A stretch of DNA of 38,164 nucleotides from an uncultured Hyphomicrobiales bacterium (GTDB lineage Bacteria > Pseudomonadota > Alphaproteobacteria > Rhizobiales > Xanthobacteraceae). The notes below the pieces were generated by a model, which saw nothing but the letters and a program-made list of their open reading frames with translations, was not told the DNA's origin and did not search any database. The position numbers and the translations under genes are program-made. Position 1 is the first letter of the stretch. Every line of letters begins with the position of its first letter. The DNA lies in contig CAITJJ010000247.1 in NCBI GenBank assembly GCA_903892675.1, positions 1 through 38,164 on the forward strand, written 5' to 3'. This document shows positions 8,339 to 16,716 of this stretch, piece after piece.

Positions 8339-9811
8339 TTATTTGGACTTGAGGGCGCGCGAGCGCTGAACAATCGAGGTCGTCGATTGGCCGGGGACGA
8401 GATCGATGAGCACGACCGAACCGCCGAGCGCCTCGACGATATCATGGCCGACGACGTCCTCGCGCTTGTAGTCGCTGCCCTTGACCAGGATGGTCGGCTT
8501 GACCTGCGCGATCAGATTTTTCGGCGTGTCCTCGTCAAAGACGACGACGAGGTCGACGGCGGCGAGCGCGGCGAGAACCTCGGCGCGTGACTGCACGTTC
8601 TGCACCGGCCGGCCCTCGCCTTTCAGCCGCGTCACCGAGGCATCGCCATTGAGGCCGACCACCAGCCGGTCGCAGGAAGCGCGCGCGGCGGCCAAGAGCT
8701 TGACGTGGCCGGGATGCAGCAAATCGAAGCAGCCATTGGTAAAGCCGATGCGCAGGCCGTCTTTTCGCCAGTCGGCCAGATGTTCGTCGAGCAAGGCCCA
8801 GTCGAACACAATCTTTTCTTCCGGCGCGAGAGAGGCGGCGGGGAGAATGCGCGAGCGCAATTCGGCGACGGTCAGCGTCGCTGTGCCGCGTTTGCCGACG
8901 ACGACGGCGGCGGCGGCATTGGCTGCGCGCATGGCGGATTCGAAATCGGCGTCCATCGCCAGCATCGCCGACAGAACGGCGACAACGGTGTCGCCGGCGC
9001 CGGAGACGTCGCGCACGCGCACCGGATAGGCCGGCACATGAACAGGCGCGCCGTCCGTCACCAGCGTCATGCCGTCTTCGCTGCGCGTCACCAGCACCGC
9101 TTTGGCGTCGAGCGCGCGGGCAAGGCCGATGGCGGCGTCCGCGACTTCATCGTCGCTGCGCGCCATCGTGCCGGTCGCGTCGGCCAGTTCCTGCCGGTTC
9201 GGCGTAATGAGCGTGGCGCCGCGATAGATCGAGTAATCGCGGCCCTTCGGATCGACCACGACGGGCTTGCCGAGTTTGTTGGCGGCGTCGATGACGGCGC
9301 GAATGACGCGCGGCGTCAGCGCGCCCTTGGCGTAGTCCGACAGCACGACGCTGCCCGCGCGCGGCATCGCCTTGATGGCGTGCGCGATCAGCGCGTCCTC
9401 GGCGGCCGCATTGATGGGGCCGGCGCTTTCCCAGTCGGCTCGCAACAGATGCGTCGAATGATGCTCGGAGACGAAACGGACCTTGCGCGTGGTCTGCCGC
9501 GCCGGATCGATGACCAGTTCGAACTCGATCAGTGCATTGGTGGTGAGCGCCTTGGTGAGCGCCGCTCCGGCATCGTCATCGCCGACCACGCCGACGAAGA
9601 CGCAGCGCGCGCCCAGCGCCACCAGATTGCGCGCGACATTGCCGGCGCCGCCGACCATGACTTCGGTGCGCTTGACCGCGATCACCGGCGTCGGCGCTTC
9701 CGGCGAGATGCGCGTCACGTCGCCATAGACGAACTCGTCGAGCATCAGATCGCCGATGCAGAGCACGGTCTGATTGCCGAGGTCGGTGAGGTGTTTGTCG
9801 AAATCGAACAT
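8339..9811 (-). CDS. hldE: Bifunctional heptose-7-phosphate kinase / heptose-1-phosphate adenylyltransferase
   Basis: A 490-residue two-domain enzyme of ADP-heptose synthesis. The N-terminal ribokinase-like domain (about 1-320) has [30 protein letters not shown] and the anion-hole motif SGAGDT near residue 270; it phosphorylates D-glycero-D-manno-heptose-7-P at C1. The C-terminal nucleotidyltransferase domain (about 345-490) has [13 protein letters not shown], with the HxGH motif, and adds AMP. Length and order match full HldE (RfaE), unlike organisms with separate hldA/hldC. It lies 3 bases after hldD on the same strand and overlaps the FkbM gene start region. GmhA and GmhB, which act before and between its two steps, are not seen in the window. 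Confidence 0.97.
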   Translation of the reverse strand: MFDFDKHLTDLGNQTVLCIGDLMLDEFVYGDVTRISPEAPTPVIAVKRTEVMVGGAGNVARNLVALGARCVFVGVVGDDDAGAALTKALTTNALIEFELVIDPARQTTRKVRFVSEHHSTHLLRADWESAGPINAAAEDALIAHAIKAMPRAGSVVLSDYAKGALTPRVIRAVIDAANKLGKPVVVDPKGRDYSIYRGATLITPNRQELADATGTMARSDDEVADAAIGLARALDAKAVLVTRSEDGMTLVTDGAPVHVPAYPVRVRDVSGAGDTVVAVLSAMLAMDADFESAMRAANAAAAVVVGKRGTATLTVAELRSRILPAASLAPEEKIVFDWALLDEHLADWRKDGLRIGFTNGCFDLLHPGHVKLLAAARASCDRLVVGLNGDASVTRLKGEGRPVQNVQSRAEVLAALAAVDLVVVFDEDTPKNLIAQVKPTILVKGSDYKREDVVGHDIVEALGGSVVLIDLVPGQSTTSIVQRSRALKSK

Positions 9812-9814
9812 GAA

Positions 9815-10795
9815 TTACTTATACCGGTCGTCACGATCGAGATAACCCGTCACATATTGCCCGACGGCTTTCTCAAGCGGGGTGAAGCCGGCGTTATAGC
9901 CGGCGCGGCGCAGATTCTCGATGCTGCTTTGCGTGAAATACTGATACTGGCCGCGAATGCTTTCCGGCATGTCGACATAGTCGATATTCGGCGGCCGACC
10001 CAGCGCCTTGAACATCGCCTGGATCATGTCGCGGAAGCTTTCCGCCTGGCCGGTGCCGACATTGAAAATGCCGTTGACCTTGGGCGTATCGATCAACCAG
10101 CGGATCACCGCGACGACGTCGTCGACATAGATGAAATCGCGGCGCTGCTCGCCGTCGCCGATGCCGTCGCGGTGCGACTTGAACAGCTTGACCGGCTGGC
10201 CCGCCTTGGCGCCGGCGAAGACCTTCGACAGCACGCTGGCCATGGCACCCTTGTGATACTCGTTTGGGCCATAGACGTTGAAGAACTTCAGGCCGGCCCA
10301 GTGCGGCGGCATTTTCTGCTTCCTGGCGACGCGGTCGATGAGCGCCAGATCGAACAGGTGCTTGCTCCAGCCGTAGAGATTCATCGGCTTCAACTGGCGC
10401 AAGGCCGCCGGCGCATTGTCGTCGGTAAAGCCCTGCTCGCCTTCGCCATAGGTGGCGGCGGAGGAGGCATAGATGAACGGCGTCTGCGTTTCGGTGCACC
10501 AGTCGAGCAGGCGGAGCGACAGGCGGAAATTGTTCTCCATCACCAGATCGCCGTCGCGGGCGGTGGTGTCGGAAATCGCGCCCATGTGGATGACGGCCTC
10601 CAGCTTGCGGCCGTCGAGCCATCGGGCGAGGTCGGACGGCGGCACGAAATCGGCGATCTGGCGCTTGGCGAGGTTGCGCCACTTGGCCTCGTCTCCGAGC
10701 ATGTCGTTGACGACGACATCGGTCCGGCCCGCCTCATTGAGGCTGGCGACGATATTCGAGCCAATGAAGCCAGCGCCGCCGGTAACCAGAAACAT
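9815..10795 (-). CDS. hldD: ADP-L-glycero-D-manno-heptose 6-epimerase
   Basis: A 326-residue short-chain dehydrogenase-type epimerase that inverts C6 of ADP-D,D-heptose to give the ADP-L,D-heptose used in LPS core. GGAGFIGSN is at residues 6-14, the HMGAISDTT segment around 70-78 is a hallmark of HldD (RfaD), the SSAATYG serine lies near 111, and the catalytic Tyr141-x3-Lys145 is in NLYGWSKHLFD. The start ATG at 10795 sits directly before the Rossmann strand. It is the first gene of a likely hldD-hldE-fkbM operon and is divergent from waaF across 229 bases. Confidence 0.97.
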   Translation of the reverse strand: MFLVTGGAGFIGSNIVASLNEAGRTDVVVNDMLGDEAKWRNLAKRQIADFVPPSDLARWLDGRKLEAVIHMGAISDTTARDGDLVMENNFRLSLRLLDWCTETQTPFIYASSAATYGEGEQGFTDDNAPAALRQLKPMNLYGWSKHLFDLALIDRVARKQKMPPHWAGLKFFNVYGPNEYHKGAMASVLSKVFAGAKAGQPVKLFKSHRDGIGDGEQRRDFIYVDDVVAVIRWLIDTPKVNGIFNVGTGQAESFRDMIQAMFKALGRPPNIDYVDMPESIRGQYQYFTQSSIENLRRAGYNAGFTPLEKAVGQYVTGYLDRDDRYK

Positions 10796-11024
10796 GCCCG
10801 CCCCTTGCCCGCCGTCTTAGCGATCCCGCGCAAGCTTTGCCCCAGTCCACGCGGCGGTGCAAATGGCCACCCGCCATCTGGCGCAAAGGCTTCAGAAAAC
10901 GGTAAAAATCCGGCTAGACAGGCCGCTGCAGCGCGGGTTAACGCCTGCCCGGCGCGGCCAGCGTCTGCTGGGCGCATCCGAATGGCGCCACGCGCCACAT
11001 TAAAATGAACCTAGATTCTAATAA
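10796..11024. promoter_or_regulatory. hldD/waaF divergent intergenic region
   Basis: These 229 bases lie between two divergent heptose genes and must carry their promoters. I see no named operator. Its right end holds a first copy of the waaF start (listed separately). The remainder is GC-rich with several short GC palindromes and no clear gene. Confidence 0.4.
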
Positions 11025-11044
11025 ATGAACTTAGATTCAGAAAA
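11005..11044 (+). repeat. Imperfect 20-bp tandem duplication of the waaF start region
   Basis: Bases 11005-11024 and 11025-11044 match at 16 of 20 positions and each begins ATGAAC. The first copy reads as a seven-codon frame MNLDSNK ending in TGA at 11026-11028, and this stop overlaps the waaF ATG (11025-11027) in an ATGA arrangement. The second copy encodes the real N-terminus MNLDSEN. No strong ribosome site precedes either ATG. Confidence 0.75.
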
Positions 11045-12080
11045 TCGTACGCGGCCGGTCCTCATCGTTCCTTTCGTCTGGATTGGCGATTTCGTCCGCT
11101 GCCATTCGGTGGTGCGCCTGCTGCGTTCCGAGGACCCGGAGCGGCCGGTGGATATGGTCTCCAGCACTTTGTGCGCGCCGATCGCCGACTACATGCCCGG
11201 CGTCCGCAAAGTCATTATCAGCGACCAGCCGCGCAAACGGCTCGGCTGGGCGATCCAGCAGGATCTGGCCGCGCGACTTCGCCGGGAAGATTACGGCCAG
11301 GCCATGGTGATGTCGCGCAAGTGGAAGGCGGCTTTGGCCCCGTATCTCGCCGGCATCCCGCTGCGCACCGGTTTCGCCGGCGAGGCCCGTTTCGGCCTGT
11401 TGAACGATATCCGATGGGGCGAGCGGCACCTTCCCCGGATGATCGACCAGATGGGCGCGCTGGCCCTTCCAAAGGGCGCGGCCCTGCCCGCCGACTGGCC
11501 GCTGCCGGCGCTGCAGGTGCCCGCCGACGAACTGGCGCTGTGGCGGCAGAAACGCGGCCTGACCGCCGATGGCCGGCCGGTTGTGACCCTGTCGCCGGGC
11601 GCGGTCGGGGCGGGCAAAGCTTGGCCGCCGGGCCATTATGCCGAACTGGCGCGCGCGCTGACGAAAGATGGCGCCTCGGTCTGGGTCCTCGGCGGCCCCG
11701 GCGAGACCGCGACGGCGCAAATGATTGCTGCGGCCGGCGGACCCCATGTCCACGACCTGACCGGCACCGACCTCCGCAATGCCATCCTGGCGCTGGCGGC
11801 GGCGGACGCCGCCGTGACCAACGATTCCGGCTTGATGCACATCTCGGCGGCGATCGGCACGCCGACGGTGGCGATCTTCGGCCCGACCAGCCCCTGGCAC
11901 TGGAAGCCACTCAACCCCCTCGCCGCCATTCTGGAGCCCCCCGGGGACGAGGATTCCCGCCTGCGCGCCAGGACCCTCGGCAACGACGCGGTCAGCCACC
12001 ACCGGACCGCCGATGTGGCTGTCCACAGCGTGCTGGAGGCGGTGCGCGCCGCGCTTGCGGCCCCAGCCCGGGGCCGTTAA
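11025..12080 (+). CDS. waaF: Lipopolysaccharide heptosyltransferase II
   Basis: A 351-residue GT9 protein that adds the second heptose to the LPS inner core from ADP-heptose, at the inner face of the cytoplasmic membrane. The N-terminus VLIVPFVWIGDFVRCHSVVRLL is the family motif; the middle SPGAVGAGKAWPPGHYAELARAL corresponds to the WaaF-type G-x-A-K-x-WP segment; and the donor site is TNDSGLMHISAAIGTPTVAIFGPTSPWHW. The start codon lies in a tandem duplication and may be coupled to a seven-codon upstream frame. It is divergent from hldD, and kdsD follows 80 bases downstream on the same strand. Assignment as II rather than another GT9 rests on motif resemblance and neighbours. Confidence 0.9.
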   Translation: MNLDSENRTRPVLIVPFVWIGDFVRCHSVVRLLRSEDPERPVDMVSSTLCAPIADYMPGVRKVIISDQPRKRLGWAIQQDLAARLRREDYGQAMVMSRKWKAALAPYLAGIPLRTGFAGEARFGLLNDIRWGERHLPRMIDQMGALALPKGAALPADWPLPALQVPADELALWRQKRGLTADGRPVVTLSPGAVGAGKAWPPGHYAELARALTKDGASVWVLGGPGETATAQMIAAAGGPHVHDLTGTDLRNAILALAAADAAVTNDSGLMHISAAIGTPTVAIFGPTSPWHWKPLNPLAAILEPPGDEDSRLRARTLGNDAVSHHRTADVAVHSVLEAVRAALAAPARGR

Positions 12081-12160
12081 CGCAACCGGCGGACGCAAGC
12101 CTGACGGGGCCGGCCTTTCGTGCTATCAAACCGTCGTTTCCTGAAGGACTTCGATCCAGC

Positions 12161-13165
12161 ATGGCCATTGCCCAAACTGCCGATACGAAGAATGCGAAGG
12201 CGCAGGCCGCGATCGACAGCGCGCTGCGCACGCTCGACGCCGAGCGCAGCGGCGTCGAGGCGCTGATTGAGGCGCTCCGCAACGGCCTCGGCCAGCAATT
12301 CGCGGCGGCGGTCGACCTGATCCGTTCGGCGCAAGGCCGCGTCATCGTCACCGGCATGGGCAAGTCCGGTCATGTCGGCAACAAGATCGCCTCGACGCTC
12401 GCCTCGACCGGCACGCCGGCGATGTTCGTCCATCCGGCCGAAGCCAGTCACGGCGACCTCGGCATGATCGCCAAGGGCGACGTCATCCTGGCGCTGTCGT
12501 GGTCCGGCGAAACCGCCGAACTGAAAAACCTCACCGACTATTCGCGCCGCTTCCGCATCGGCCTGATCGGCATGACGGCCAATCCGGAATCGACCCTGGG
12601 CAAGACAGCCGATGTGGTGCTGACGCTGCCGCAGGCGCGCGAAGCCTGCCCGCACAACATGGCGCCGACGACGTCGTCGCTGATGCAACTCGCGCTCGGC
12701 GACGCGCTGGCGATCGCGCTTCTGGAAAGCCACGGCTTCACCGCGCTCGATTTCGGCATGCTGCATCCGGGCGGCAAACTGGGCGCGCTGCTCAAGACCG
12801 TCAGCGACTTCATGCATACCGGCGAGCAGGTACCGCTGGCGTCGCTCGGCACGAAAATGTCGGACGCCATCCTGCAAATGTCGGCCAAGGGCTTCGGCTG
12901 CGTCGGCATCACCGACGCGAATGGCGCGCTGGTCGGCATCATCACCGACGGCGATTTGCGCCGGCACATGCGCAACGATCTGCTCAATGCGCGCGTCGAT
13001 GACGTGATGACCAAGGCGCCCAAGACGGTGCGGCCGGATCAGTTGATCAGCGAGACGCTGGATATCCTGAATTCGATGAAGGTCACCGCGCTGTTCGCCG
13101 TGCAAGCCGGCAAGCCGGTCGGCGTCATCCATGTGCACGATCTGCTGCGCGCCGGCGCGGCGTAA
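12161..13165 (+). CDS. kdsD: D-arabinose 5-phosphate isomerase (KdsD/KpsF)
   Basis: A 334-residue cytoplasmic sugar isomerase converting ribulose-5-P to arabinose-5-P, the first dedicated step of Kdo synthesis. The SIS domain (about 45-180) has VTGMGKSGHVGNKIASTLASTG, SHGDLGMI (His97 region), LSWSGETAE and the APTTSS motif at 168-173; HPGG at 202-205 ends the domain. Two CBS domains follow (about 215-334), as usual for KdsD/KpsF. ATG 12161 is chosen over the very long frame reaching 11171, because that extension is a shadow of waaF. AAGGA lies about a dozen bases before it. Placed after waaF on the same strand, joining Kdo supply with heptose transfer. Confidence 0.95.
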   Translation: MAIAQTADTKNAKAQAAIDSALRTLDAERSGVEALIEALRNGLGQQFAAAVDLIRSAQGRVIVTGMGKSGHVGNKIASTLASTGTPAMFVHPAEASHGDLGMIAKGDVILALSWSGETAELKNLTDYSRRFRIGLIGMTANPESTLGKTADVVLTLPQAREACPHNMAPTTSSLMQLALGDALAIALLESHGFTALDFGMLHPGGKLGALLKTVSDFMHTGEQVPLASLGTKMSDAILQMSAKGFGCVGITDANGALVGIITDGDLRRHMRNDLLNARVDDVMTKAPKTVRPDQLISETLDILNSMKVTALFAVQAGKPVGVIHVHDLLRAGAA

Positions 13166-13217
13166 ATATCCTGGCTGCGCCCGCCCCAAATCGGCGACGG
13201 TTCGTATTTCACGCGAA

Positions 13218-14132
13218 CTAGGAGACAAGCGTCTTGAGTTGGCGCGCGTCGTCCGCCGCCTCGGCCAACAGCCAATCGCGAAATGTCACGATCTTCGGTA
13301 GCATCGAAGTCGCTTTAGGCATGACGATCCAATAGGTCTTGGAAAGCCTTAAAGATACGTCGACCGGCCGCACAAGGCGCCCATTAATAAGATCCCAAGC
13401 CGCAAGCGCAGTGCGAGCAAGTGCCACGCCCTGCCCATTAACGGCCGCATCGATCAGCATGCTCGCACGGTTCAGAACCGGTCCGTGAGACACATCTGCA
13501 TCGACAATGCCTGCGGCATCAAACCACCTTGCCCAAGCCGCGCGGTCATCGAGATGCAAGAGTGGAAAATTTAGAATGTCCTGTGGCTTAGCAATGCGAT
13601 TTCGCCCAGACACGAACTTGGGGCTGCAAACCGCAAATAGCTGCTCGGTGCAAAGGCGGCTAACGTCGAAGCCCGCCCAACTGCCGTCTCCGTGTCTAAC
13701 CGCAATGTCGACTTCTTCGCGGGCAAAATCGACATGATGCATCGTCGCGGAAACTCGGAGATCAATACCGGGATAGGCTTCGGCAAAACGTCCAAGCCGA
13801 TTGACCAACCATTTTGCAGCAAAATCCGGTGATGTACTGACCGTCAGAACACCTGAATTCTGGCGCTGTACTAGCCGCTCCGTACCGACCGCAATTCGAT
13901 CCAGAGCATCGCGGACCACAGCAAGATATTCGCGCCCGGCCTCGGTAATCATAAGCCGCTGGCGCTCGCGATTGAATAACTTAACGCCAAGAACCTCTTC
14001 CAGCGCCTTGACCTGATGGCTCACAGCGCCTTGCGTGACACACAGTTCTTCGGCGGCCCGCGTGAAGCTTTCGCTCCGCGCCGCAGCTTCGAAGGCCTTG
14101 AGGGCATTTAGCGGCGGTAACCGGCGCAGCAT
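13218..14132 (-). CDS. LysR-family transcriptional regulator, GcvA-like
   Basis: A 304-residue LysR regulator. The N-terminal helix-turn-helix (about 1-60) reads LPPLNALKAFEAAARSES, then FTRAAEELCVTQGAVSHQVK, typical of the GcvA/AmpR branch. The effector domain follows (STSPDFAAKWLVNRLGRF onwards). ATG 14132 gives the standard length; an upstream in-frame ATG at 14261 would add 43 unrelated residues. It is divergent from the DUF1127 gene, and LysR proteins commonly control the divergent neighbour, so the DUF1127 gene and perhaps the MATE gene are candidate targets. By eye the gene is much poorer in GC (about 53% in sampled lines) than the glycan genes beside it, a sign of separate origin. Ligand unknown. 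Confidence 0.93.
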   Translation of the reverse strand: MLRRLPPLNALKAFEAAARSESFTRAAEELCVTQGAVSHQVKALEEVLGVKLFNRERQRLMITEAGREYLAVVRDALDRIAVGTERLVQRQNSGVLTVSTSPDFAAKWLVNRLGRFAEAYPGIDLRVSATMHHVDFAREEVDIAVRHGDGSWAGFDVSRLCTEQLFAVCSPKFVSGRNRIAKPQDILNFPLLHLDDRAAWARWFDAAGIVDADVSHGPVLNRASMLIDAAVNGQGVALARTALAAWDLINGRLVRPVDVSLRLSKTYWIVMPKATSMLPKIVTFRDWLLAEAADDARQLKTLVS

Positions 14133-14261
14133 GTTCCGCACTTCATGAGAAAAGCTAAGGCACGGTAGAGAAACCATGCTTTGCGCGCAAGGCACTCGCC
14201 GTTTTATCGATTGCGCTAATCTGGCCGCAGCCGCGACCCAGTCTTTAAACCGGAGCGTCAA
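14133..14261. promoter_or_regulatory. LysR/DUF1127 divergent control region with palindrome
   Basis: The 129 bases between the LysR start and the DUF1127 start must contain both promoters. A perfect ten-base palindrome TTGCGCGCAA lies at 14181-14190. LysR sites usually follow T-N11-A with dyad symmetry, so this is only a candidate. GGAG precedes the DUF1127 ATG by about seven bases. Confidence 0.4.
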
Positions 14262-14486
14262 ATGACGAAATTAACCGCTTCTGAATTCGCCAATTGTCGC
14301 GCCACGACGCTTCGAATTGAATTGTCTCCCGTTCTGTCCCGCACAATCGAGACAATTGCCGTTTGGACTGTGCGTCGGCGACAGCGACGTGCACTAGCCG
14401 AATTGGACGACCATCTTTTGAATGACGTTGGCCTCTCGCCTGAACAGGCGCATCTCGAAGCCAACAAACCGTTCTGGAAACGCTGA
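14262..14486 (+). CDS. DUF1127 (YjiS-like) small protein
   Basis: A 74-residue basic protein. The C-terminal half RRRQRRALAELDDHLLNDVGLSPEQAHLEANKPFWKR is the DUF1127 pattern: Arg-rich helix, LxELDDxxLxDVGLSxxQAxxEAxKPFW. Small proteins of this family in alphaproteobacteria have been linked to RNA or phosphate/stress regulation, but no general function is fixed. The ATG is preceded by GGAG. Its codon use and GC match the neighbouring LysR gene rather than the glycan block, and the two are divergent with 129 bases between, which suggests they arrived or evolve together. Confidence 0.88.
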   Translation: MTKLTASEFANCRATTLRIELSPVLSRTIETIAVWTVRRRQRRALAELDDHLLNDVGLSPEQAHLEANKPFWKR

Positions 14487-14707
14487 CAGATCAAGGCAAA
14501 TATCGCTGTTTATCGCTGTTTGGAAGTTCATGAGGACTTCTAAGGCCTGGCTGAAAAATGCTGCGTTGCTGATTAATCCAACAAGCCCTTAAATAGCCCC
14601 GCTTTGACATCCGAAACGCAACCGGGTTCCAAACGCAGCCACCCGGATCTTGAAGACGCTTCCGTCTCAAGCGCTGCTCCAGTCCTCCCGATGGGCAGGA
14701 GTCGCAT
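14487..14707 (+). promoter_or_regulatory. Leader region before the MATE gene
   Basis: These 221 bases hold a perfect ten-base tandem repeat tatcgctgtt at 14501-14510 and 14511-14520, and a short frame at 14530-14592 coding 20 residues (MRTSKAWLKNAALLINPTSP). The MATE ribosome site CAGGAG (about 14695-14700) faces a CTCC a few bases upstream that could pair with it. I do not recognise a known riboswitch. The MATE promoter is presumably here, but I cannot place it. Confidence 0.35.
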
Positions 14708-16117
14708 GTGAGCACTGAAGCCAGATCAATCGCCCAGCCCGCACCCAAAATGTCGGCGCCGTCCGCACGAACGCGCTTCCTCCTCGAAGGACCCATCGCG
14801 TCGACCCTGCTGCGCCTTGCGGCGCCCAACGTCATTGTGAATGTCGTGCTCATTGCCGTGACGGCGACGGTGGATGCGCATTTCGTTGGCCGAATGGGGT
14901 CCGAGGCCCTCGCCGGCCTCTCGCTCGTTTTTCCGCTGATCATGCTGATGCAGCAAATGGCCAATTCGAGCATGGGCGGTGCCATCGCCTCGGCCATCGC
15001 GCGAGCCATCGGTGCCGGGCGGCACGCCGATGCCTCCGCGCTGGTCGTTCACGGCATAATCATTGCCGCAGGAATGGCCGCGATCTTCGCGTCAATTCTG
15101 CTGATCGGCGGTCCGGTCATCTATGGCTTGATGAGCGGCACTGGCGACACGCTAGCCGCTGCTCTGGAATACTCGAATGCAATCTTTGCCGGCGCCCTCG
15201 CCTATTGGCTGCTCAGCACTTTGACGAGTGTCGTCCGTGGTGCAGGCGAGGCGACCGTGCTGGCGGTGGTCTACCTCGCAGCCGAGGCCCTGCACATCGT
15301 GCTCGTGCCGATACTGATGTTCGGCGTCGGGCCGCTGCCGCCGCTTGGCATTACTGGCGCAGGTATCGCAACCGTCGCTTCGTTTAGCGCATCGAGCGCA
15401 GTGCTCGCGTGGTACATCGCATCTGGACGGACGGCTATTACGCTCTCGCTGCGCGATGTGCGGCTCGACCGGCGGCTGTTCGTCGAAATCTTGCGCGTCG
15501 GCGCTCCGATGTCGTTGCAGCCTATTCTCAACAATCTCGCGCTCGCGCTGCTGACCGGCTTTGTCGGAACTTTGGGTGCGGCGCATCTTGCAGGCTTTGG
15601 CGCAGCCGTGCGTCTTGAATACCTGCTCTATCCGCTCGCGTTCGGTCTCGGGGCCGGGGTGCTTTCGATGGTCGGAACCAATATCGGCGCCGGCAATTTC
15701 TCGCGCGCGTCGAGGATCACATTGACGGCATCCGCCCTCGCCGCGGGGGTCACAGGCTGCATCGGACTATTCGGCGTGATGGCTCCTGGCACCTGGACCG
15801 GATTATTCACCGCAGACCCTCATGTCCACGTCCTGGCGGCGGATTACCTAGTCATCGCTGGCCTCGCCTATCCATTCCTCGGACTGGGGCTCACGCTGGC
15901 GGCATCTTTTCAGGCGGCAGGTCGCCCTCTCTGGCCACTTCTCGGCGTTACGGGCCGCGCGCTTGTCGTCATCATCGGAGGCTGGATTGCCGTCCATGTG
16001 GCGGGCACCAGTATCAGCCACCTCGCCCTAGTCGCAGCCGGAGGCCTTATCGTTTACGGCACCAGCCTAACGATCGCCTTCCGTGCTGGCGCCTGGCGGA
16101 CCATGACAGCGACCTAA
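14708..16117 (+). CDS. MATE-family multidrug/organic cation efflux transporter
   Basis: A 469-residue protein with about twelve hydrophobic segments in two similar halves, the usual MATE length. PIASTLLRLAAPNVIVNVV and VDAHFVGRMGSEALAGLSLVFPL in the first half and the matching EILRVGAPMSLQPILNNLALALL in the second are typical of NorM/DinF-like Na+ or H+ antiporters. It would export cationic or aromatic compounds across the inner membrane. The start is GTG 14708 with CAGGAG seven bases upstream; an ATG two bases earlier is out of frame and stops at once. Convergent with the TMEM175-type gene, 14 bases apart. It may be under the LysR regulator upstream, though this is only positional inference. 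Confidence 0.93.
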   Translation: MSTEARSIAQPAPKMSAPSARTRFLLEGPIASTLLRLAAPNVIVNVVLIAVTATVDAHFVGRMGSEALAGLSLVFPLIMLMQQMANSSMGGAIASAIARAIGAGRHADASALVVHGIIIAAGMAAIFASILLIGGPVIYGLMSGTGDTLAAALEYSNAIFAGALAYWLLSTLTSVVRGAGEATVLAVVYLAAEALHIVLVPILMFGVGPLPPLGITGAGIATVASFSASSAVLAWYIASGRTAITLSLRDVRLDRRLFVEILRVGAPMSLQPILNNLALALLTGFVGTLGAAHLAGFGAAVRLEYLLYPLAFGLGAGVLSMVGTNIGAGNFSRASRITLTASALAAGVTGCIGLFGVMAPGTWTGLFTADPHVHVLAADYLVIAGLAYPFLGLGLTLAASFQAAGRPLWPLLGVTGRALVVIIGGWIAVHVAGTSISHLALVAAGGLIVYGTSLTIAFRAGAWRTMTAT

Positions 16118-16131
16118 TTAAACATCTCTTC

Positions 16132-16716
16132 TTAGTGCGCGGGCGGCATCACCCGCTCGATGCGCCGGTCCGGCACCAGCCACATCAAGGCGACGAAGAT
16201 ATAGATGGCCTCGGCCACCCATCGATTGACAAACAGCGCGCATAATATTGCCGCGGCGTAGAGAACCACCGAAAGCTTGCCCTTGACGTCGTTGCCAACC
16301 GCCTTGGCCAGCAGCGAGTTCGGTCCGTCCTCGTGAATGATGACGCGGGTGAGAATCCAGTAGGCGATGCCCGCCATCATCAGCACGCCGCCATACAATG
16401 CGGCGGGCAGGGGCGCGAAATGATTTTCGCCCATGAAGCCGGTGACGAAGGGGAACAGCGACAGCCAGAACAGCAAATGCAGATTGGCCCATAGCACGCC
16501 GCCGGTGACATGCTTGACCGTGTGCAGCAGGTGATGGTGGTTGTTCCAGTAAATGCCGATATAGATGAAGCTCAGCACATAGCTGAGGAGCACCGGCAGC
16601 AGAGGCTGCAGCGCGGCAAAGTCCTCGCCGTGCGGCACCTTCAGTTCCAGCACCATGATGGTGATGATGATGGCGAGCACGCCGTCGCTGAAAGCCTCTA
16701 ACCGTGTCTTTGGCAT
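16132..16716 (-). CDS. TMEM175-family (DUF1211) potassium channel-like membrane protein
   Basis: A 194-residue protein with about six hydrophobic segments. RLEAFSDGVLAIIITIMVLELKVP at the N-terminus carries the FSDG motif of the TMEM175 family; bacterial members have one six-helix unit and form tetrameric K+-permeable channels. The His-rich WNNHHHLLH segment also fits. I chose ATG 16714-16716, which overlaps the waaC stop by one base (TGATG) and starts right before the motif; an in-frame ATG at 16740 would add eight residues inside waaC. The coupling implies co-translation with waaC, an odd partner. Whether this protein conducts K+ is family inference. Confidence 0.9.
   Translation of the reverse strand: MPKTRLEAFSDGVLAIIITIMVLELKVPHGEDFAALQPLLPVLLSYVLSFIYIGIYWNNHHHLLHTVKHVTGGVLWANLHLLFWLSLFPFVTGFMGENHFAPLPAALYGGVLMMAGIAYWILTRVIIHEDGPNSLLAKAVGNDVKGKLSVVLYAAAILCALFVNRWVAEAIYIFVALMWLVPDRRIERVMPPAH

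Noticed and set aside
8705-11008. A 767-codon plus-strand open frame
   Set aside because: It is antisense to hldE and hldD, which have full motifs; its translation is Arg/Gly/Asp/Ala-rich without family features, as expected for a high-GC shadow frame.
11171-12160. N-terminal extension of the kdsD frame
   Set aside because: It lies over waaF in another frame and has no SIS-like features; ATG 12161 gives the normal KdsD length.
13166-13217. Terminator between kdsD and the LysR gene
   Set aside because: Only a five-base GTTCG/CGAAC stem without a T-run is present; too weak to call.
12077-13228. A 383-codon minus-strand frame
   Set aside because: Antisense shadow of kdsD, whose SIS and CBS domains are intact.
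14487-14707. A riboswitch before the MATE gene
   Set aside because: I compared it mentally with Mn2+ (yybP-ykoY) and other transporter-linked riboswitches and saw no matching conserved core.
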